The notes under the pieces: model-generated
What the model saw: only the letters and a program-made list of their open reading frames with translations
Told to the model about the DNA's origin: nothing
Databases searched by the model: none
Position numbers and translations under genes: made by a program
Origin: an uncultured Bacteroidales bacterium
GTDB taxonomy: Bacteria; Bacteroidota; Bacteroidia; Bacteroidales; Muribaculaceae
Length of the DNA: 64,000 bases
Assembly (NCBI GenBank): GCA_902800715.1
Contig: CADCFN010000002.1
Location: 248,001 to 312,000, forward strand
Direction of reading: 5' to 3'
Shown: positions 1 through 8,161 of the stretch, one piece after another
Layout: each line of letters opens with the position of its first letter
How positions within the stretch are numbered: position 1 is the first letter of the stretch

Positions 1-366
1 ATCACTCAGGATAACAATATCGGGGTTGTAGAAGCGCTCGATGCGGCGAGTATTGGCGAATGCCTCCTCGTAGATTGTGTCACCATTGATATCCACCTCA
101 TAGTTGATATTGCTTGGGTCATACGCTCCACGACGGTTGTATTCGTCCTCGTCACGCTCAATCCGGTAGTTGTCTTCTGCAACCACCTTATACTTCTCGG
201 GAACATCGCCATAGATCACAGTGGTCTTGGCGGGAGTAGAGGTCTTAATCTCTACCGTCTTAGACTTTGAGGCATCATAATAGATGTCATCGTAGTCCTG
301 GGCTGAAAGCGAACCTGCGGTTAACGCCATGATGCCCACCATTGATAAAACACGATACTTCTTCAT
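1..366 (-). CDS. Secreted protein of unknown function, N-terminal part (truncated by window edge)
   Basis: The reading frame starts with ATG at 366 and stays open to base 1, giving 122 residues; the C-terminus lies outside the window. The first 22 or so residues (MKKYRVLSMVGIMALTAGSL, then SAQ) look like a Sec signal peptide with a cleavage site after SAQ. The mature part is rich in Asp, Tyr and Lys and has no motif I recognise. Divergent from trmN. The start follows an AT-rich leader of about 60 nt with a near-match to the -7 element. Function unknown; export is the only thing supported. Confidence 0.75.
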   Translation of the reverse strand, partial: MKKYRVLSMVGIMALTAGSLSAQDYDDIYYDASKSKTVEIKTSTPAKTTVIYGDVPEKYKVVAEDNYRIERDEDEYNRRGAYDPSNINYEVDINGDTIYEEAFANTRRIERFYNPDIVILSD

Positions 367-636
367 GACAAATTACGTTTTAAAATTCATTGTTAATATT
401 AGTTTTTGTTTGTTGTTTAGACACGCAAATCTTAAAAAAGTTTAAGTAGATGTTTAAAAAAGTGTTGCAAGTTATAATGTAAAATGTAACGCGCATCACT
501 TTTTTTGGTGAAAAAATGCTAAATGCGTGATTTTTCACTCCGTTAGCGCGCTTTTCACTTAGCAAAAACCGTGCCATGCCTGGTTTTAGGCTTAGGACGC
601 CTGATGAATAATGGCTTTCAATTAACTAAAAAAGTA

Positions 637-644
637 TATCTTTG
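637..644 (+). promoter_or_regulatory. Bacteroidetes -7 promoter element of trmN
   Basis: TATCTTTG matches TAnnTTTG exactly. It lies only 9 nt before the ATG at 654, so the transcript would have a leader of a few nucleotides. A TTG codon inside the element (642) is in frame with trmN but would lie upstream of the transcription start, so it is rejected as the start. No convincing -33 TTG was seen. Confidence 0.6.
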
Positions 645-653
645 CAGACGATT

Positions 654-1364
654 ATGGGACGAGAGAAAACATTCCGCTTCAAGCAATTTGAGGTCTTGAA
701 CGACCGCACGGCAATGAAGGTGGGCACCGACGGCGTTTTGTTGGGTGCTTGGTGTCCGGTAGAGGACGCACATTATGTACTTGATGTGGGCACGGGCTGC
801 GGTGTCATCGCCCTCATGGTGGCACAACGTAATCCCCAAGCGGTTATCAAAGGCATAGACATCGACCACGAAGCCATCATGGAATCTGTCCTGAATTTTA
901 AAAATTCCCCCTGGAGTAATCGCCTAAGCGCAATTGAAACTGATTTTAACTCAATGATTGATCATCATCGTTATGATCTTATCATTTCAAACCCTCCTTT
1001 CTTCACTAATGGTGTGTTACCCACTGGCGAAGCACGTACAACAGCTCGCCACACATCTTCCCTATCCTACCGCCAGCTCATTGATGGTGCAATTAGACTG
1101 TTGAACGAGGGAGGAAAGTTGGCGATGATTTCTCCCACCGATGCCGAAAGCGAGATTATACAGGCAGCGACATTTGCCTCATTGCCGGTACGTCACCTTA
1201 CTCGAGTAATCCCCGTTGAAGGCTCTATTCCCAAGCGCACGCTGTGGCTTTTCTCTCGTCAAGACATTCCCTACCACGAAGACACACTGACCATAGCCCA
1301 CAGTGACGGCAGCTTCACCGACGAATACGTCGCTATGACAGGCGCATTCTACCTGAAAATGTAA
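654..1364 (+). CDS. trmN: tRNA1(Val) (adenine(37)-N6)-methyltransferase
   Basis: 236-residue class I SAM-dependent methyltransferase. The SAM-binding motif LDVGTGCGVIALM lies near residues 44-56 and the N6-adenine methylase signature NPPF (ISNPPFF) near residue 114. The N-terminal FRFKQFEVL and the MKVGTDGVLLGAW segment are typical of the YfiC/TrmN family, which methylates A37 of tRNA1(Val) in the cytoplasm. Length fits the family (about 235-250). The ATG at 654 is chosen because the longer in-frame TTG start at 642 sits inside the -7 promoter box. Stands alone, divergent from the secreted-protein gene at the left edge. Identification is by motif; specificity for tRNA-Val is taken from the family. 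Confidence 0.88.
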   Translation: MGREKTFRFKQFEVLNDRTAMKVGTDGVLLGAWCPVEDAHYVLDVGTGCGVIALMVAQRNPQAVIKGIDIDHEAIMESVLNFKNSPWSNRLSAIETDFNSMIDHHRYDLIISNPPFFTNGVLPTGEARTTARHTSSLSYRQLIDGAIRLLNEGGKLAMISPTDAESEIIQAATFASLPVRHLTRVIPVEGSIPKRTLWLFSRQDIPYHEDTLTIAHSDGSFTDEYVAMTGAFYLKM

Positions 1365-1410
1365 GAGAAACAACCATTATCCGTATTGCAACCAAAAGAA
1401 AAAAACAAAA

Positions 1411-1440
1411 GTCCCGTGACCGTAGCAAGTCAATCGGGAC
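1411..1440 (+). terminator. Stem-loop downstream of trmN
   Basis: GTCCCG (1411-1416) pairs with CGGGAC (1435-1440), and TGAC (1417-1420) with GTCA (1429-1432), leaving a 2-nt bulge and an 8-nt loop. It lies 46 nt after the trmN stop. No T-run follows, so a terminator role is only likely by position. Confidence 0.4.
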
Positions 1441-1627
1441 CTATATGTTCTGCGTCTAGTGATGCTTCGTCAGCAGTTCGACACAAGGTTGAAGTGTTTT
1501 ATTATTAAGAAAAAGTCAGTTTTATTCGTTTGAAGCATTAATTCTTCATTGAATTCATTATAAAGACTAATTACAACTGAAAAAGTTTAATCTAACTATC
1601 AATTTTAACATTCATTAATATTTAACG

Positions 1628-1869
1628 CCATTTTGGTAACTATTCAGCAAATCACCGTGATGCTCAACCCCACGCTAAGCCGCAAAGGCGCTAAGATATT
1701 GATTTAAAAAACAATAAAGTATTGTTCCGCTGAGGATGACTATCAGCAATGCAATGTGTTAAAGCCATGAGATGATTTTCTTAGATAAACTTATGACATT
1801 GATTATAAAAAACTTAGCGTCTTTGCGCCTTTGCGTGGGGACATATTGGGTGAATAGTAACCCATTTTG
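1628..1869. mobile_element. MITE-like non-coding element with TIRs and 8-bp target-site duplication
   Basis: The core element spans 1636-1861 (226 bp). Its ends are an 11-bp terminal inverted repeat: GTAACTATTCA at 1636-1646 and TGAATAGTAAC at 1851-1861 (10 of 11 complementary). Directly outside lie perfect 8-bp direct repeats CCATTTTG at 1628-1635 and 1862-1869, as expected for a target-site duplication. Inside, a second pair of 28-nt inverted arms (1668-1695 and 1813-1840) carries GCAAAGGCGC-type sequence, a motif often seen in Bacteroidetes intergenic repeats. No ORF is present, so it would need a transposase supplied elsewhere. It fills most of the 630-bp gap between trmN and feoB. Confidence 0.75.
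1668..1840. repeat. Inner imperfect inverted repeat, 28-nt arms
   Basis: Left arm 1668-1695 begins CCCCACGCTAAG and right arm 1813-1840 ends TTTGCGTGGGG; the arms are complementary except for a few positions and can fold into a long stem around a 117-nt AT-rich centre. The arms sit within the MITE-like element and share the CGCAAAG core repeated within each arm. Confidence 0.75.
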
Positions 1870-1888
1870 ACTCGATTTTTCAATGGAT

Positions 1889-1910
1889 ATATCCCCATTT
1901 ATGGGGATAT
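1889..1910. promoter_or_regulatory. Perfect palindrome upstream of the feoAB promoter
   Basis: ATATCCCCAT-TT-ATGGGGATAT: two perfect 10-nt arms with a 2-nt centre, 30 nt upstream of the -33 element of feoB. Position and symmetry fit an operator bound by a dimeric regulator (an iron-responsive one would make sense), but it does not match a site I can name. A hairpin in a read-through transcript is the alternative. Confidence 0.45.
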
Positions 1911-1940
1911 GGTTTTTGGTAAAATCATTAAGAATTGGGA

Positions 1941-1971
1941 TTGTTTATGATAATATAGAGAATTATTTTTG
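1941..1971 (+). promoter_or_regulatory. feoAB promoter (-33 TTG / -7 TATTTTTG)
   Basis: TTG at 1941-1943 and TATTTTTG at 1964-1971 are separated by 20 nt, matching the Bacteroidetes primary sigma consensus TTG-N19/20-TAnnTTTG. An in-frame TTG within the -7 box is therefore not the feoB start; ATG at 1999 is. Confidence 0.65.
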
Positions 1972-1998
1972 CAGCGTGAAAAACTCTATAGAAACGAC

Positions 1999-4374
1999 AT
2001 GATTAAAAACGAGCATAATAAAAACAATATCACACGATTGCTGGATAACGAGCCGGTGGGCATGACCGTGCAGGTGGTGCGCGTCATGGGAGACGGCGCT
2101 TTTCGCCAGCGCTTGTTGGAAATGGGATTTGTGCGTGGTGCCAAGGTAACCGTGCTTAAGAACGCCCCATTGCAGGATCCCGTGGAATACATGATAATGG
2201 GATCACACATCTCGCTGCGGCACAGCGAAGCCGCACAAGTCGAGGTGACCGACAAAGATGCTGAATTCTGTGACATGGAAGACGCCTTTCGTGGCATTGT
2301 CGAAACCGAGGTGGCGGGCGTTGACCCTATGGCAGACAATGTGCTGCGCGTTGCCCTTATCGGTAATCCTAATTGCGGCAAGACATCGTTCTTTAACAGC
2401 GTGACCGGTGCCAAAGAGAAAGTGGGCAACTACGGCGGTGTGACCGTTGACAGCAAGGAAGGCTGGTTCACCATCGGCGGTCGCAAAGTGCAACTGGTTG
2501 ACCTGCCAGGCACCTATTCGCTAACAGAATATTCTCCCGAGGAGATGTATGTGCGCACTTACATCCGCGACAACCATCCTGACGCCATTCTCAACATCGT
2601 TGATGCCGGCAATCTGGAGCGCAACCTTTATCTGACCACCCAGATTATGGATATGAACATTCCCATGGTGATAGCTCTGAACATGTGGGATGAACTGGAA
2701 AAAAGCGGTGATATTCTTGACATTGAGATGATGAGCCGCCTGCTGGGTGCCCGCATGGTCCCGCTGACCGCCTATAACGGTCATGGTGTCAAAGAAGTGC
2801 TTCAAGCAACGATGGCTGCCATTGACGAGAGCGAACAGGAAACGCTGCACCACAATGTTAATTACGGCCAGCTAATCGAAAACAGCCTTAAGGAATTGGG
2901 TGATATGTGCCCTGAGTTGGACCGCTATACCGTGCTCAAAATCATTGAGAATGACCAACATGCCATCGAGTTGCTCAACAATAAGGACGATGCCGAAAAC
3001 GTGAAATCCAGAGCCACTGAACTGCGCCAACTCATCGAGCGAGATTTCAACAGCGACATTGTGAGCATCATAACCGACTTGAAATACGGTTTCGTGCGAG
3101 GTGCGCTCGCCGAAGCGCTCACGCCCAATCCCAACCGAGCTACAGGAGATACCAAACCCGGCTACTCAATGGACCGTCTATTGACAAACCGCTGGCTGGC
3201 ATTACCCATTCTGCTGGTGCTGATGTGGTTGATGTTTGAGGCAACCTTCACTCTGGGCGCCTATCCTCAAGAGTGGATTGAATCAGGCATCGAGTGGATT
3301 GGCAATTGGATAAGCCAAGTGATGCCGGATGGCATCTTGAAGGACCTGGTTGTTGACGGCATCATCGGTGGCGTGGGTGGTGTGCTGGTGTTCCTGCCAC
3401 AGATTTTAATCCTGTTCTTCTGCATCTCACTGCTGGAAGACAGTGGCTATATGGCACGTGCAGCCTTCATCGTGGACCGCATCATGCACCGCGTGGGACT
3501 TCACGGCAAGTCATTTATCCCCTACCTCATCGGTTTCGGGTGTGGTGTGCCCGCCATCATGGCCACCCGCACGTTAGAGAACCGACGTGACCGTATCGTG
3601 ACTATCCTCACCATACCGTTCATGTCATGCTCGGCTCGTCTGCCGGCTTATCTATTGCTTGTCGCAGCCTTCTTTACCGCCAATCAAGGACTGATACTGA
3701 TGAGCATCTATCTGATTGGTATCCTGATAGCTGCACTCACTGCCATCCTGCTGAGTAAAACCATCCTCAAGCATGACAAGACACAGTTTGTCATGGAGCT
3801 GCCTCCCTATCGCAAGCCCACGGCACGCAACGCCACCATCCACATGTGGAGCAAGGGCAAACAGTACCTGCAGAAGATGGCAACCATTATTCTTGCTGCA
3901 TCAATCATCGTCTGGGCACTGGGCTATTTCCCCCGCCATGAGGGACAGACGCCTCAGGAACAGATTGAGAACTCCTTCATGGGACAAATGGGCAAGGCTA
4001 TCGAGCCTCTGGTCGAGCCGCTGGGCTTCAACTGGCAAATGGGTGTGAGCGTTCTCACGGGTGCCGCTGCCAAGGAGATTGTCGTTTCGACAATGGGCGT
4101 TCTTTACACTGGCGAAAGCGATGCCACCGAGGAATCGACGTCGTTGAAAGAGAAACTGCAGTCGGCTACCAAGCCCAATGGTGAACATGTGTTTGACCCG
4201 ATTGTAGCCTACTCGTTCATGCTGTTCATCCTCTTGTATTTCCCCTGCATTGCAGCGCTGGCCGCCATCAAGCGTGAAGCGGGTTGGAAATGGGTGGCAT
4301 TTGAAGTGGTTTATACTACTGGCGTGGCATGGCTAGTATCATTCATCTTTTATCAGATTGCCAGAATGGTTTAA
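1999..4374 (+). CDS. feoB: Fe(II) transporter, FeoA-FeoB fusion
   Basis: 791-residue fusion. Residues about 8-82 form an SH3-like FeoA domain (QRLLEMGFVRGAKVTVL). A G-protein domain follows, with G1 GNPNCGKTS near residue 122, G3 DLPGTYSL and G4 NMWDE (Trp where many have Met-x). Then comes a long cytoplasmic helical linker and the FeoB membrane part from about residue 395 with two Gate regions, including the conserved GCGVPAIMATRTLE and SCSARLPAYLL segments. FeoB moves ferrous iron across the inner membrane. FeoA fused to FeoB is common in Bacteroidetes. Start chosen at ATG 1999 because the upstream TTG lies in the promoter. Followed 17 bp later by its small Cys-rich partner. Probably iron-regulated (palindrome at 1889-1910). 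Confidence 0.95.
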   Translation: MIKNEHNKNNITRLLDNEPVGMTVQVVRVMGDGAFRQRLLEMGFVRGAKVTVLKNAPLQDPVEYMIMGSHISLRHSEAAQVEVTDKDAEFCDMEDAFRGIVETEVAGVDPMADNVLRVALIGNPNCGKTSFFNSVTGAKEKVGNYGGVTVDSKEGWFTIGGRKVQLVDLPGTYSLTEYSPEEMYVRTYIRDNHPDAILNIVDAGNLERNLYLTTQIMDMNIPMVIALNMWDELEKSGDILDIEMMSRLLGARMVPLTAYNGHGVKEVLQATMAAIDESEQETLHHNVNYGQLIENSLKELGDMCPELDRYTVLKIIENDQHAIELLNNKDDAENVKSRATELRQLIERDFNSDIVSIITDLKYGFVRGALAEALTPNPNRATGDTKPGYSMDRLLTNRWLALPILLVLMWLMFEATFTLGAYPQEWIESGIEWIGNWISQVMPDGILKDLVVDGIIGGVGGVLVFLPQILILFFCISLLEDSGYMARAAFIVDRIMHRVGLHGKSFIPYLIGFGCGVPAIMATRTLENRRDRIVTILTIPFMSCSARLPAYLLLVAAFFTANQGLILMSIYLIGILIAALTAILLSKTILKHDKTQFVMELPPYRKPTARNATIHMWSKGKQYLQKMATIILAASIIVWALGYFPRHEGQTPQEQIENSFMGQMGKAIEPLVEPLGFNWQMGVSVLTGAAAKEIVVSTMGVLYTGESDATEESTSLKEKLQSATKPNGEHVFDPIVAYSFMLFILLYFPCIAALAAIKREAGWKWVAFEVVYTTGVAWLVSFIFYQIARMV

Positions 4375-4391
4375 GTAACAAACAGCTGAAA

Positions 4392-4553
4392 ATGACAGAC
4401 TCATCTATCATACAGACGATTGTGGTGCTCGGCATTGTTGCCGTTGCGTTGGTCTATGTGCTGCGACGCGTCATCAAGACAACCCGCGGTCGTGGCGACT
4501 GCGGGTGTGGATGCGGTAAGGACTGCAAATGCAAAAACAAGCACTTCGACTAG
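4392..4553 (+). CDS. FeoB-associated Cys-rich small membrane protein
   Basis: 53 residues: MTDSS, one transmembrane helix (about residues 6-24, IIQTIVVLGIVAVALVYVL), a basic stretch, and a Cys cluster CGCGCGKDCKC. This layout matches the FeoB-associated Cys-rich membrane protein family found next to feoB in Firmicutes and Bacteroidetes; its biochemical role is not settled, though iron or redox sensing at the transporter is suspected. It starts 17 bp after the feoB stop and is almost certainly cotranscribed. A longer in-frame start at 4329 would overlap the feoB C-terminus and lacks support. Confidence 0.8.
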   Translation: MTDSSIIQTIVVLGIVAVALVYVLRRVIKTTRGRGDCGCGCGKDCKCKNKHFD

Positions 4554-4574
4554 TCCCTACCGAATTTTTCAAAT

Positions 4575-5960
4575 CTAGCCGAAAAGGAAGCGGAAGGCGT
4601 CCTCGACACGGGCGACCTCCACGACCTTAATGGTCCACGAGTCGCGTTTGACACCTTTCAGGTTGTTTTTCGGGATAATAATGGTTTCAAAACCAAGTTT
4701 CTGTGCTTCGGTCACTCGTTGTTCGCATCGGGTGACTTGACGTATTTCGCCCGATAGGCCTACTTCTCCTGCAAAGCACACATTATTATTAATTGCCATG
4801 TCCACATTGGATGACAAAATGGCACTTATCACCGCAAGGTCAAGTGCAGGGTCATTAACCTTAATACCACCAACGATATTGAGGAAAACGTCTTTCTGGG
4901 CCAGTTTGAAACCAAGTCTTTTTTCTAGAACGGCAAGCAACATGTTCATGCGGCGCTGGTCGAACCCGGTGACAGAGCGTTGTGCCGTGCCATAGGCTGC
5001 AGTGCTGGCAAGGGCTTGAACCTCGATGAGGAACGGACGCATACCATCAATTGTCACACCGATTGCAGTTCCCGACAACTCGCCATCACGGTCACTAAGC
5101 AGTAATTCACTGGGATTAGTCACTTCACGCAGGCCGTCCTCTTTCATCTCATAGATGCCAATCTCACTTGTGTTACCGAAACGGTTTTTGATGGGTCGCA
5201 GGATGCGGTACAGATAATTGCGGTCACCTTCGAACTGTATGACTGCATCGACGATGTGCTCGAGCACCTTAGGTCCTGCAATGCTTCCTTCCTTGTTGAT
5301 GTGACCAATGAGGATGACGGGGGTATAAGTCTCCTTGGCATAGCGCTGGAAGGCGGCAGCACATTCGCGCACCTGGGTTACACTGCCAGGGGCACTCTCC
5401 AACTGCTCACGGGCAATGGTCTGGATAGAATCAACAATGATAAGGCCAGGCTGGAAGCTGCGGATGCTGTTGAAAATGTTATCCAGCGAGGTTTCGCACA
5501 GCAGATAGCACTCACAGTCCATGCGCCCGCCTGCGATGCGGTCGGCACGCATGCGCAACTGCTGCGGACTCTCCTCGCCCGAGATATAGAGGACACGACG
5601 AGAGCGGATGCGTAGCACATTCTGCAAGACCAAGGTCGATTTGCCGATGCCCGGCTCTCCTCCCAACAGCACGATACTGCCAGGCACCAGTCCTCCACCT
5701 AGCACACGGTTGAGTTCGTTGCTCGGCAGGTTGATGCGTGGTTGGTCTTCGGCACGGATTTCCGAAATCTTGACAGGTTCTAGAGTCTTATGCCCCGTAT
5801 CGCCCACAGGGTTATAACGCATCGATGAAGACTTGGGCGCTTTCGGTTCCTCAATATAGGTATTCCACTCGCCGCATGCAGGGCACTTGCCGAGCCACTT
5901 AGGGGACTCGTTGCCACAATTCTTGCAGAAGTAGGTGGTCTTGTTGACTTGCTTGGCCAT
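4575..5960 (-). CDS. radA: DNA repair protein RadA
   Basis: 461 residues, full family length. Domains in order: C4 zinc finger CKNCG...CPACG (residues 12-30), RecA-like ATPase with Walker A GEPGIGKST (101-109), the RadA-specific KNRFG motif (258-262), and a C-terminal Lon-protease-like domain without a proteolytic Ser-Lys pair. RadA promotes branch migration of recombination intermediates in the cytoplasm. Last gene of a leftward unit; it starts 43 bp after the RNA methyltransferase stop, so cotranscription with the two genes upstream is likely. Convergent with feoAB with only 21 bp between stops and no visible terminator hairpin. Confidence 0.95.
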   Translation of the reverse strand: MAKQVNKTTYFCKNCGNESPKWLGKCPACGEWNTYIEEPKAPKSSSMRYNPVGDTGHKTLEPVKISEIRAEDQPRINLPSNELNRVLGGGLVPGSIVLLGGEPGIGKSTLVLQNVLRIRSRRVLYISGEESPQQLRMRADRIAGGRMDCECYLLCETSLDNIFNSIRSFQPGLIIVDSIQTIAREQLESAPGSVTQVRECAAAFQRYAKETYTPVILIGHINKEGSIAGPKVLEHIVDAVIQFEGDRNYLYRILRPIKNRFGNTSEIGIYEMKEDGLREVTNPSELLLSDRDGELSGTAIGVTIDGMRPFLIEVQALASTAAYGTAQRSVTGFDQRRMNMLLAVLEKRLGFKLAQKDVFLNIVGGIKVNDPALDLAVISAILSSNVDMAINNNVCFAGEVGLSGEIRQVTRCEQRVTEAQKLGFETIIIPKNNLKGVKRDSWTIKVVEVARVEDAFRFLFG

Positions 5961-6003
5961 GACGGGGATAACGGATGATACGGATTAAACAGAGATGACG
6001 GAA

Positions 6004-6753
6004 TTAACGGCGGAAGAATTCGCTGATGGTAATCGCTGCAGCGACACCCACATTGAGCGATTCACTGCCAGCCGTTTTGGCTTTAGGGATAAGCAGCCGC
6101 TGGTCCACATGCTTTGCAACCTTGGCGCCAATACCCTGTCCCTCATTGCCAAAGACGACAAATCCAGTCTTGCCCAACTCGTTGCGGTAGATATCATTAC
6201 CGTCAAGGAAAGTGCCATATACATTAAGGTCAGGATATTCCTCGAACAGAGCCTCCAAGTCTTGATAGTGCACCTTAACACGAGCGATGGCTCCCATCGT
6301 TGCCTGCACAACCTTGTGGTTATAAACATCGACTGACGTGCGACTGGCAAAAATGTCCTGAATGCCGAACCAATCAGCCAAACGAATAATGGTGCCCAGA
6401 TTGCCCGGGTCCTGAATGTTGTCCAGGACAATGTTCAGGCTCTTGGACACACGGGCGGCATCGATAGAATCAACGGGTTTCTCATAGACTGCAATGACAT
6501 CACTCGGCGTGTCAAATTGGGAGATGCGCGCCATCTGTTGTCCATTGGCAAACACAATTTTGTCATAGTGTTCGGCAGTTCCACACTGTTCATACCATGA
6601 GCGTTTGGCAATCAGCCAACGGCAATTGAAATGCGGCCATGTGTCACGCACACACTTAGTGCCTTCGGCAACAAACAGTCCTTCGTCATCGCGGTATTTC
6701 TTGGCAGCCAGGCTCTTGACGACCTTGAGGATGCCGTTATTCATGTCCATCAT
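6004..6753 (-). CDS. TrmH/SpoU-family RNA 2'-O-methyltransferase
   Basis: 249 residues. The N-terminal part (to about residue 95) is a substrate-binding domain (KVVKSLAAKKYRDDEGLFVA, then EGTK). The C-terminal SPOUT knot carries the three SpoU motifs: NIVLDNIQDPGNLGTIIR, FVVFGNEGQGI and the SLNVGVAAAITISE end. It methylates a ribose 2'-OH in rRNA or tRNA; the exact nucleotide cannot be told from sequence (RlmB/TsnR-like). Its ATG overlaps the stop of the ADP-ribosylglycohydrolase gene by 4 nt (ATGA), indicating translational coupling. A second ATG follows directly. Confidence 0.88.
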   Translation of the reverse strand: MMDMNNGILKVVKSLAAKKYRDDEGLFVAEGTKCVRDTWPHFNCRWLIAKRSWYEQCGTAEHYDKIVFANGQQMARISQFDTPSDVIAVYEKPVDSIDAARVSKSLNIVLDNIQDPGNLGTIIRLADWFGIQDIFASRTSVDVYNHKVVQATMGAIARVKVHYQDLEALFEEYPDLNVYGTFLDGNDIYRNELGKTGFVVFGNEGQGIGAKVAKHVDQRLLIPKAKTAGSESLNVGVAAAITISEFFRR

Positions 6754-7559
6754 AGGGTTTCATGTTCTCTTTTTGCTACAAGTTCGTTGAACCGCAGCAG
6801 GGTTGTACAAAAATCCTCACTTAATCGAGCAATGACTGGCTGCGAAATCTCGTTTGGCACCTCATTGACAGCCGAAGAAATTGAGCCGGCGATAGCAGCA
6901 ATCGTATCGGCATCGCCGGCAAGTGCTACAGCAAGTCTAACCACATCCTCATAGTCCTTGCCTTCCATAAAACAGGTAATGGCCTCGGGTACAGTGTGCT
7001 GGCATGTTTCGTCAAACTTGAACGTGGGACGAATCTCATCAAGTGAACGGGAAAGATCATACCCGAAAGTCTTCTCCACATAATCGCGGATTTCCTGTTT
7101 GGACTTACCCTGGCGTGCCAGGAAGATGGCAGCTGCTGTCGCTTGGGCGCCCTTGATGCCCTCGGGATGATTGTGGGTTACCTCAGCCGAAATCTGTGCC
7201 AGTGTCAATGCCTCGTCTAGCGTCTTGGCGTAATAACCGACAGGGCTAACACGCATTGCAGAACCATTACCGAATGAATCATAAGGCTTCGGATTTTTAT
7301 CATGTATCCAGCGAGCGAAGCGCCCGCCATAGCCTCTTGATGGGTATTTCCAGCATAAATCCAGCATAATATTGACCAGTTTCTCATGGGAGTGGTCCTT
7401 ATCCTCAAGCAGCCACAAGGCATTGGCCATTGTGAGCACCGTATCATCGGTGAAGGTGCTCTCGGGTGTGAACAATTCAAAATTGTAGTCACGCGTCGGG
7501 TTGAACTCGTATGCCGACCCAATCACATCACCTGCTATTGCTCCAATAATTCCTTTCAT
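6750..7559 (-). CDS. ADP-ribosylglycohydrolase family protein
   Basis: 269 residues of the DraG/ARH fold. Starts MKGIIGAIAGDVIGSAYEF, has the metal-binding FTDDT motif near residue 37 and the C-terminal GDADTIAAIAGSI motif that completes the dinuclear Mg site. Family members remove ADP-ribose from proteins or other acceptors; no nitrogenase genes are nearby, so DraG itself is not implied. First gene of the leftward unit with the RNA methyltransferase and radA; a -7 box lies 26 nt upstream of the start. Confidence 0.85.
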   Translation of the reverse strand: MKGIIGAIAGDVIGSAYEFNPTRDYNFELFTPESTFTDDTVLTMANALWLLEDKDHSHEKLVNIMLDLCWKYPSRGYGGRFARWIHDKNPKPYDSFGNGSAMRVSPVGYYAKTLDEALTLAQISAEVTHNHPEGIKGAQATAAAIFLARQGKSKQEIRDYVEKTFGYDLSRSLDEIRPTFKFDETCQHTVPEAITCFMEGKDYEDVVRLAVALAGDADTIAAIAGSISSAVNEVPNEISQPVIARLSEDFCTTLLRFNELVAKREHETL

Positions 7560-7584
7560 AATATTTAATGATGTTTTGAGATTA

Positions 7585-7592
7585 CAAATTTA
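7585..7592 (-). promoter_or_regulatory. -7 promoter element for the ADP-ribosylglycohydrolase/radA unit
   Basis: Reverse strand reads TAAATTTG, an exact TAnnTTTG match, 26 nt upstream of the ATG at 7559. No good -33 seen. Confidence 0.5.
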
Positions 7593-7636
7593 CAACTATT
7601 TCTCCATTCCTGCCCATGATGAGGGCTAATAAATTT

Positions 7637-7948
7637 TCACGATGCCCATGGGATAAGGTATTGTGCGCCGTTACGGGGCGATAATGCGACCATTGCAGTT
7701 TGGGGTGTAAATACGGGACGTCGCATAGTAGCCAGTGCAGTAACGTCACGCCACCCTTGAGTGCAGTTGCGTACAGTGAGCACAGCCATGCCGACATAAT
7801 GGCCTGCCAAGTCAAGCAATGCGCGCTTGACAGCATCAATACCGGTAAACCCCATGCCATTAACCCTGGCAAGGCAGCGACCGTTGCATTCAAGCGTGGC
7901 ACAAATCTTGTCGCCACAATTCACGATGTTGTTCAAATTCCTGTTCAT
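7637..7948 (-). CDS. Conserved-looking hypothetical protein, 103 aa
   Basis: Starts at ATG 7948, preceded by an unusually strong Shine-Dalgarno for this genome (GGAGG, 7 nt from the ATG), which decides against the longer in-frame start at 7981. The protein has four Cys in its first half (NCGDKIC, CNGRC) and a VKRALLDLAGHYVGMAVLTV segment, then a Pro-rich tail ending PWAS. I do not recognise the family. No signal peptide or membrane segment. Monocistronic, between two genes with their own promoters. Confidence 0.6.
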   Translation of the reverse strand: MNRNLNNIVNCGDKICATLECNGRCLARVNGMGFTGIDAVKRALLDLAGHYVGMAVLTVRNCTQGWRDVTALATMRRPVFTPQTAMVALSPRNGAQYLIPWAS

Positions 7949-8124
7949 TGTTTTTCCTCCTATTTTTGTTTTACACTGCAAAGGAACAGCGAGCCTGTGC
8001 CAAATTTTGACACTGTAATTCTAAAGAAACATAAACTCACTCACATTCTTTAATTAGATAGCGACAAGCATAATGAAGAAACCATCTATTTGTATAGATA
8101 ATGTAGAAAATCAAACATTTTTTG

Positions 8125-8132
8125 TAATTTTG
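8125..8132 (+). promoter_or_regulatory. -7 promoter element for the transglutaminase-like/hydE unit
   Basis: TAATTTTG, exact TAnnTTTG match, 29 nt upstream of the ATG at 8162; no -33 TTG at the right spacing. Confidence 0.5.
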
Positions 8133-8161
8133 CCACTGTAACAAGATTAAGTGAATATCAA

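Noticed and set aside
380..577. Minus-strand 65-codon frame between the left-edge gene and trmN
   Set aside because: AT-rich, low-complexity translation, no ribosome binding site, overlaps the leader and promoter region of the secreted-protein gene.
6750..7559. DraG (nitrogenase-reactivating) assignment
   Set aside because: Only the general ADP-ribosylglycohydrolase motifs are visible and no nitrogen-fixation genes are nearby.
7582..7917. Alternative minus-strand frame overlapping the 103-aa hypothetical
   Set aside because: The frame at 7637-7948 has a strong ribosome binding site and more protein-like composition; this one is its shadow.
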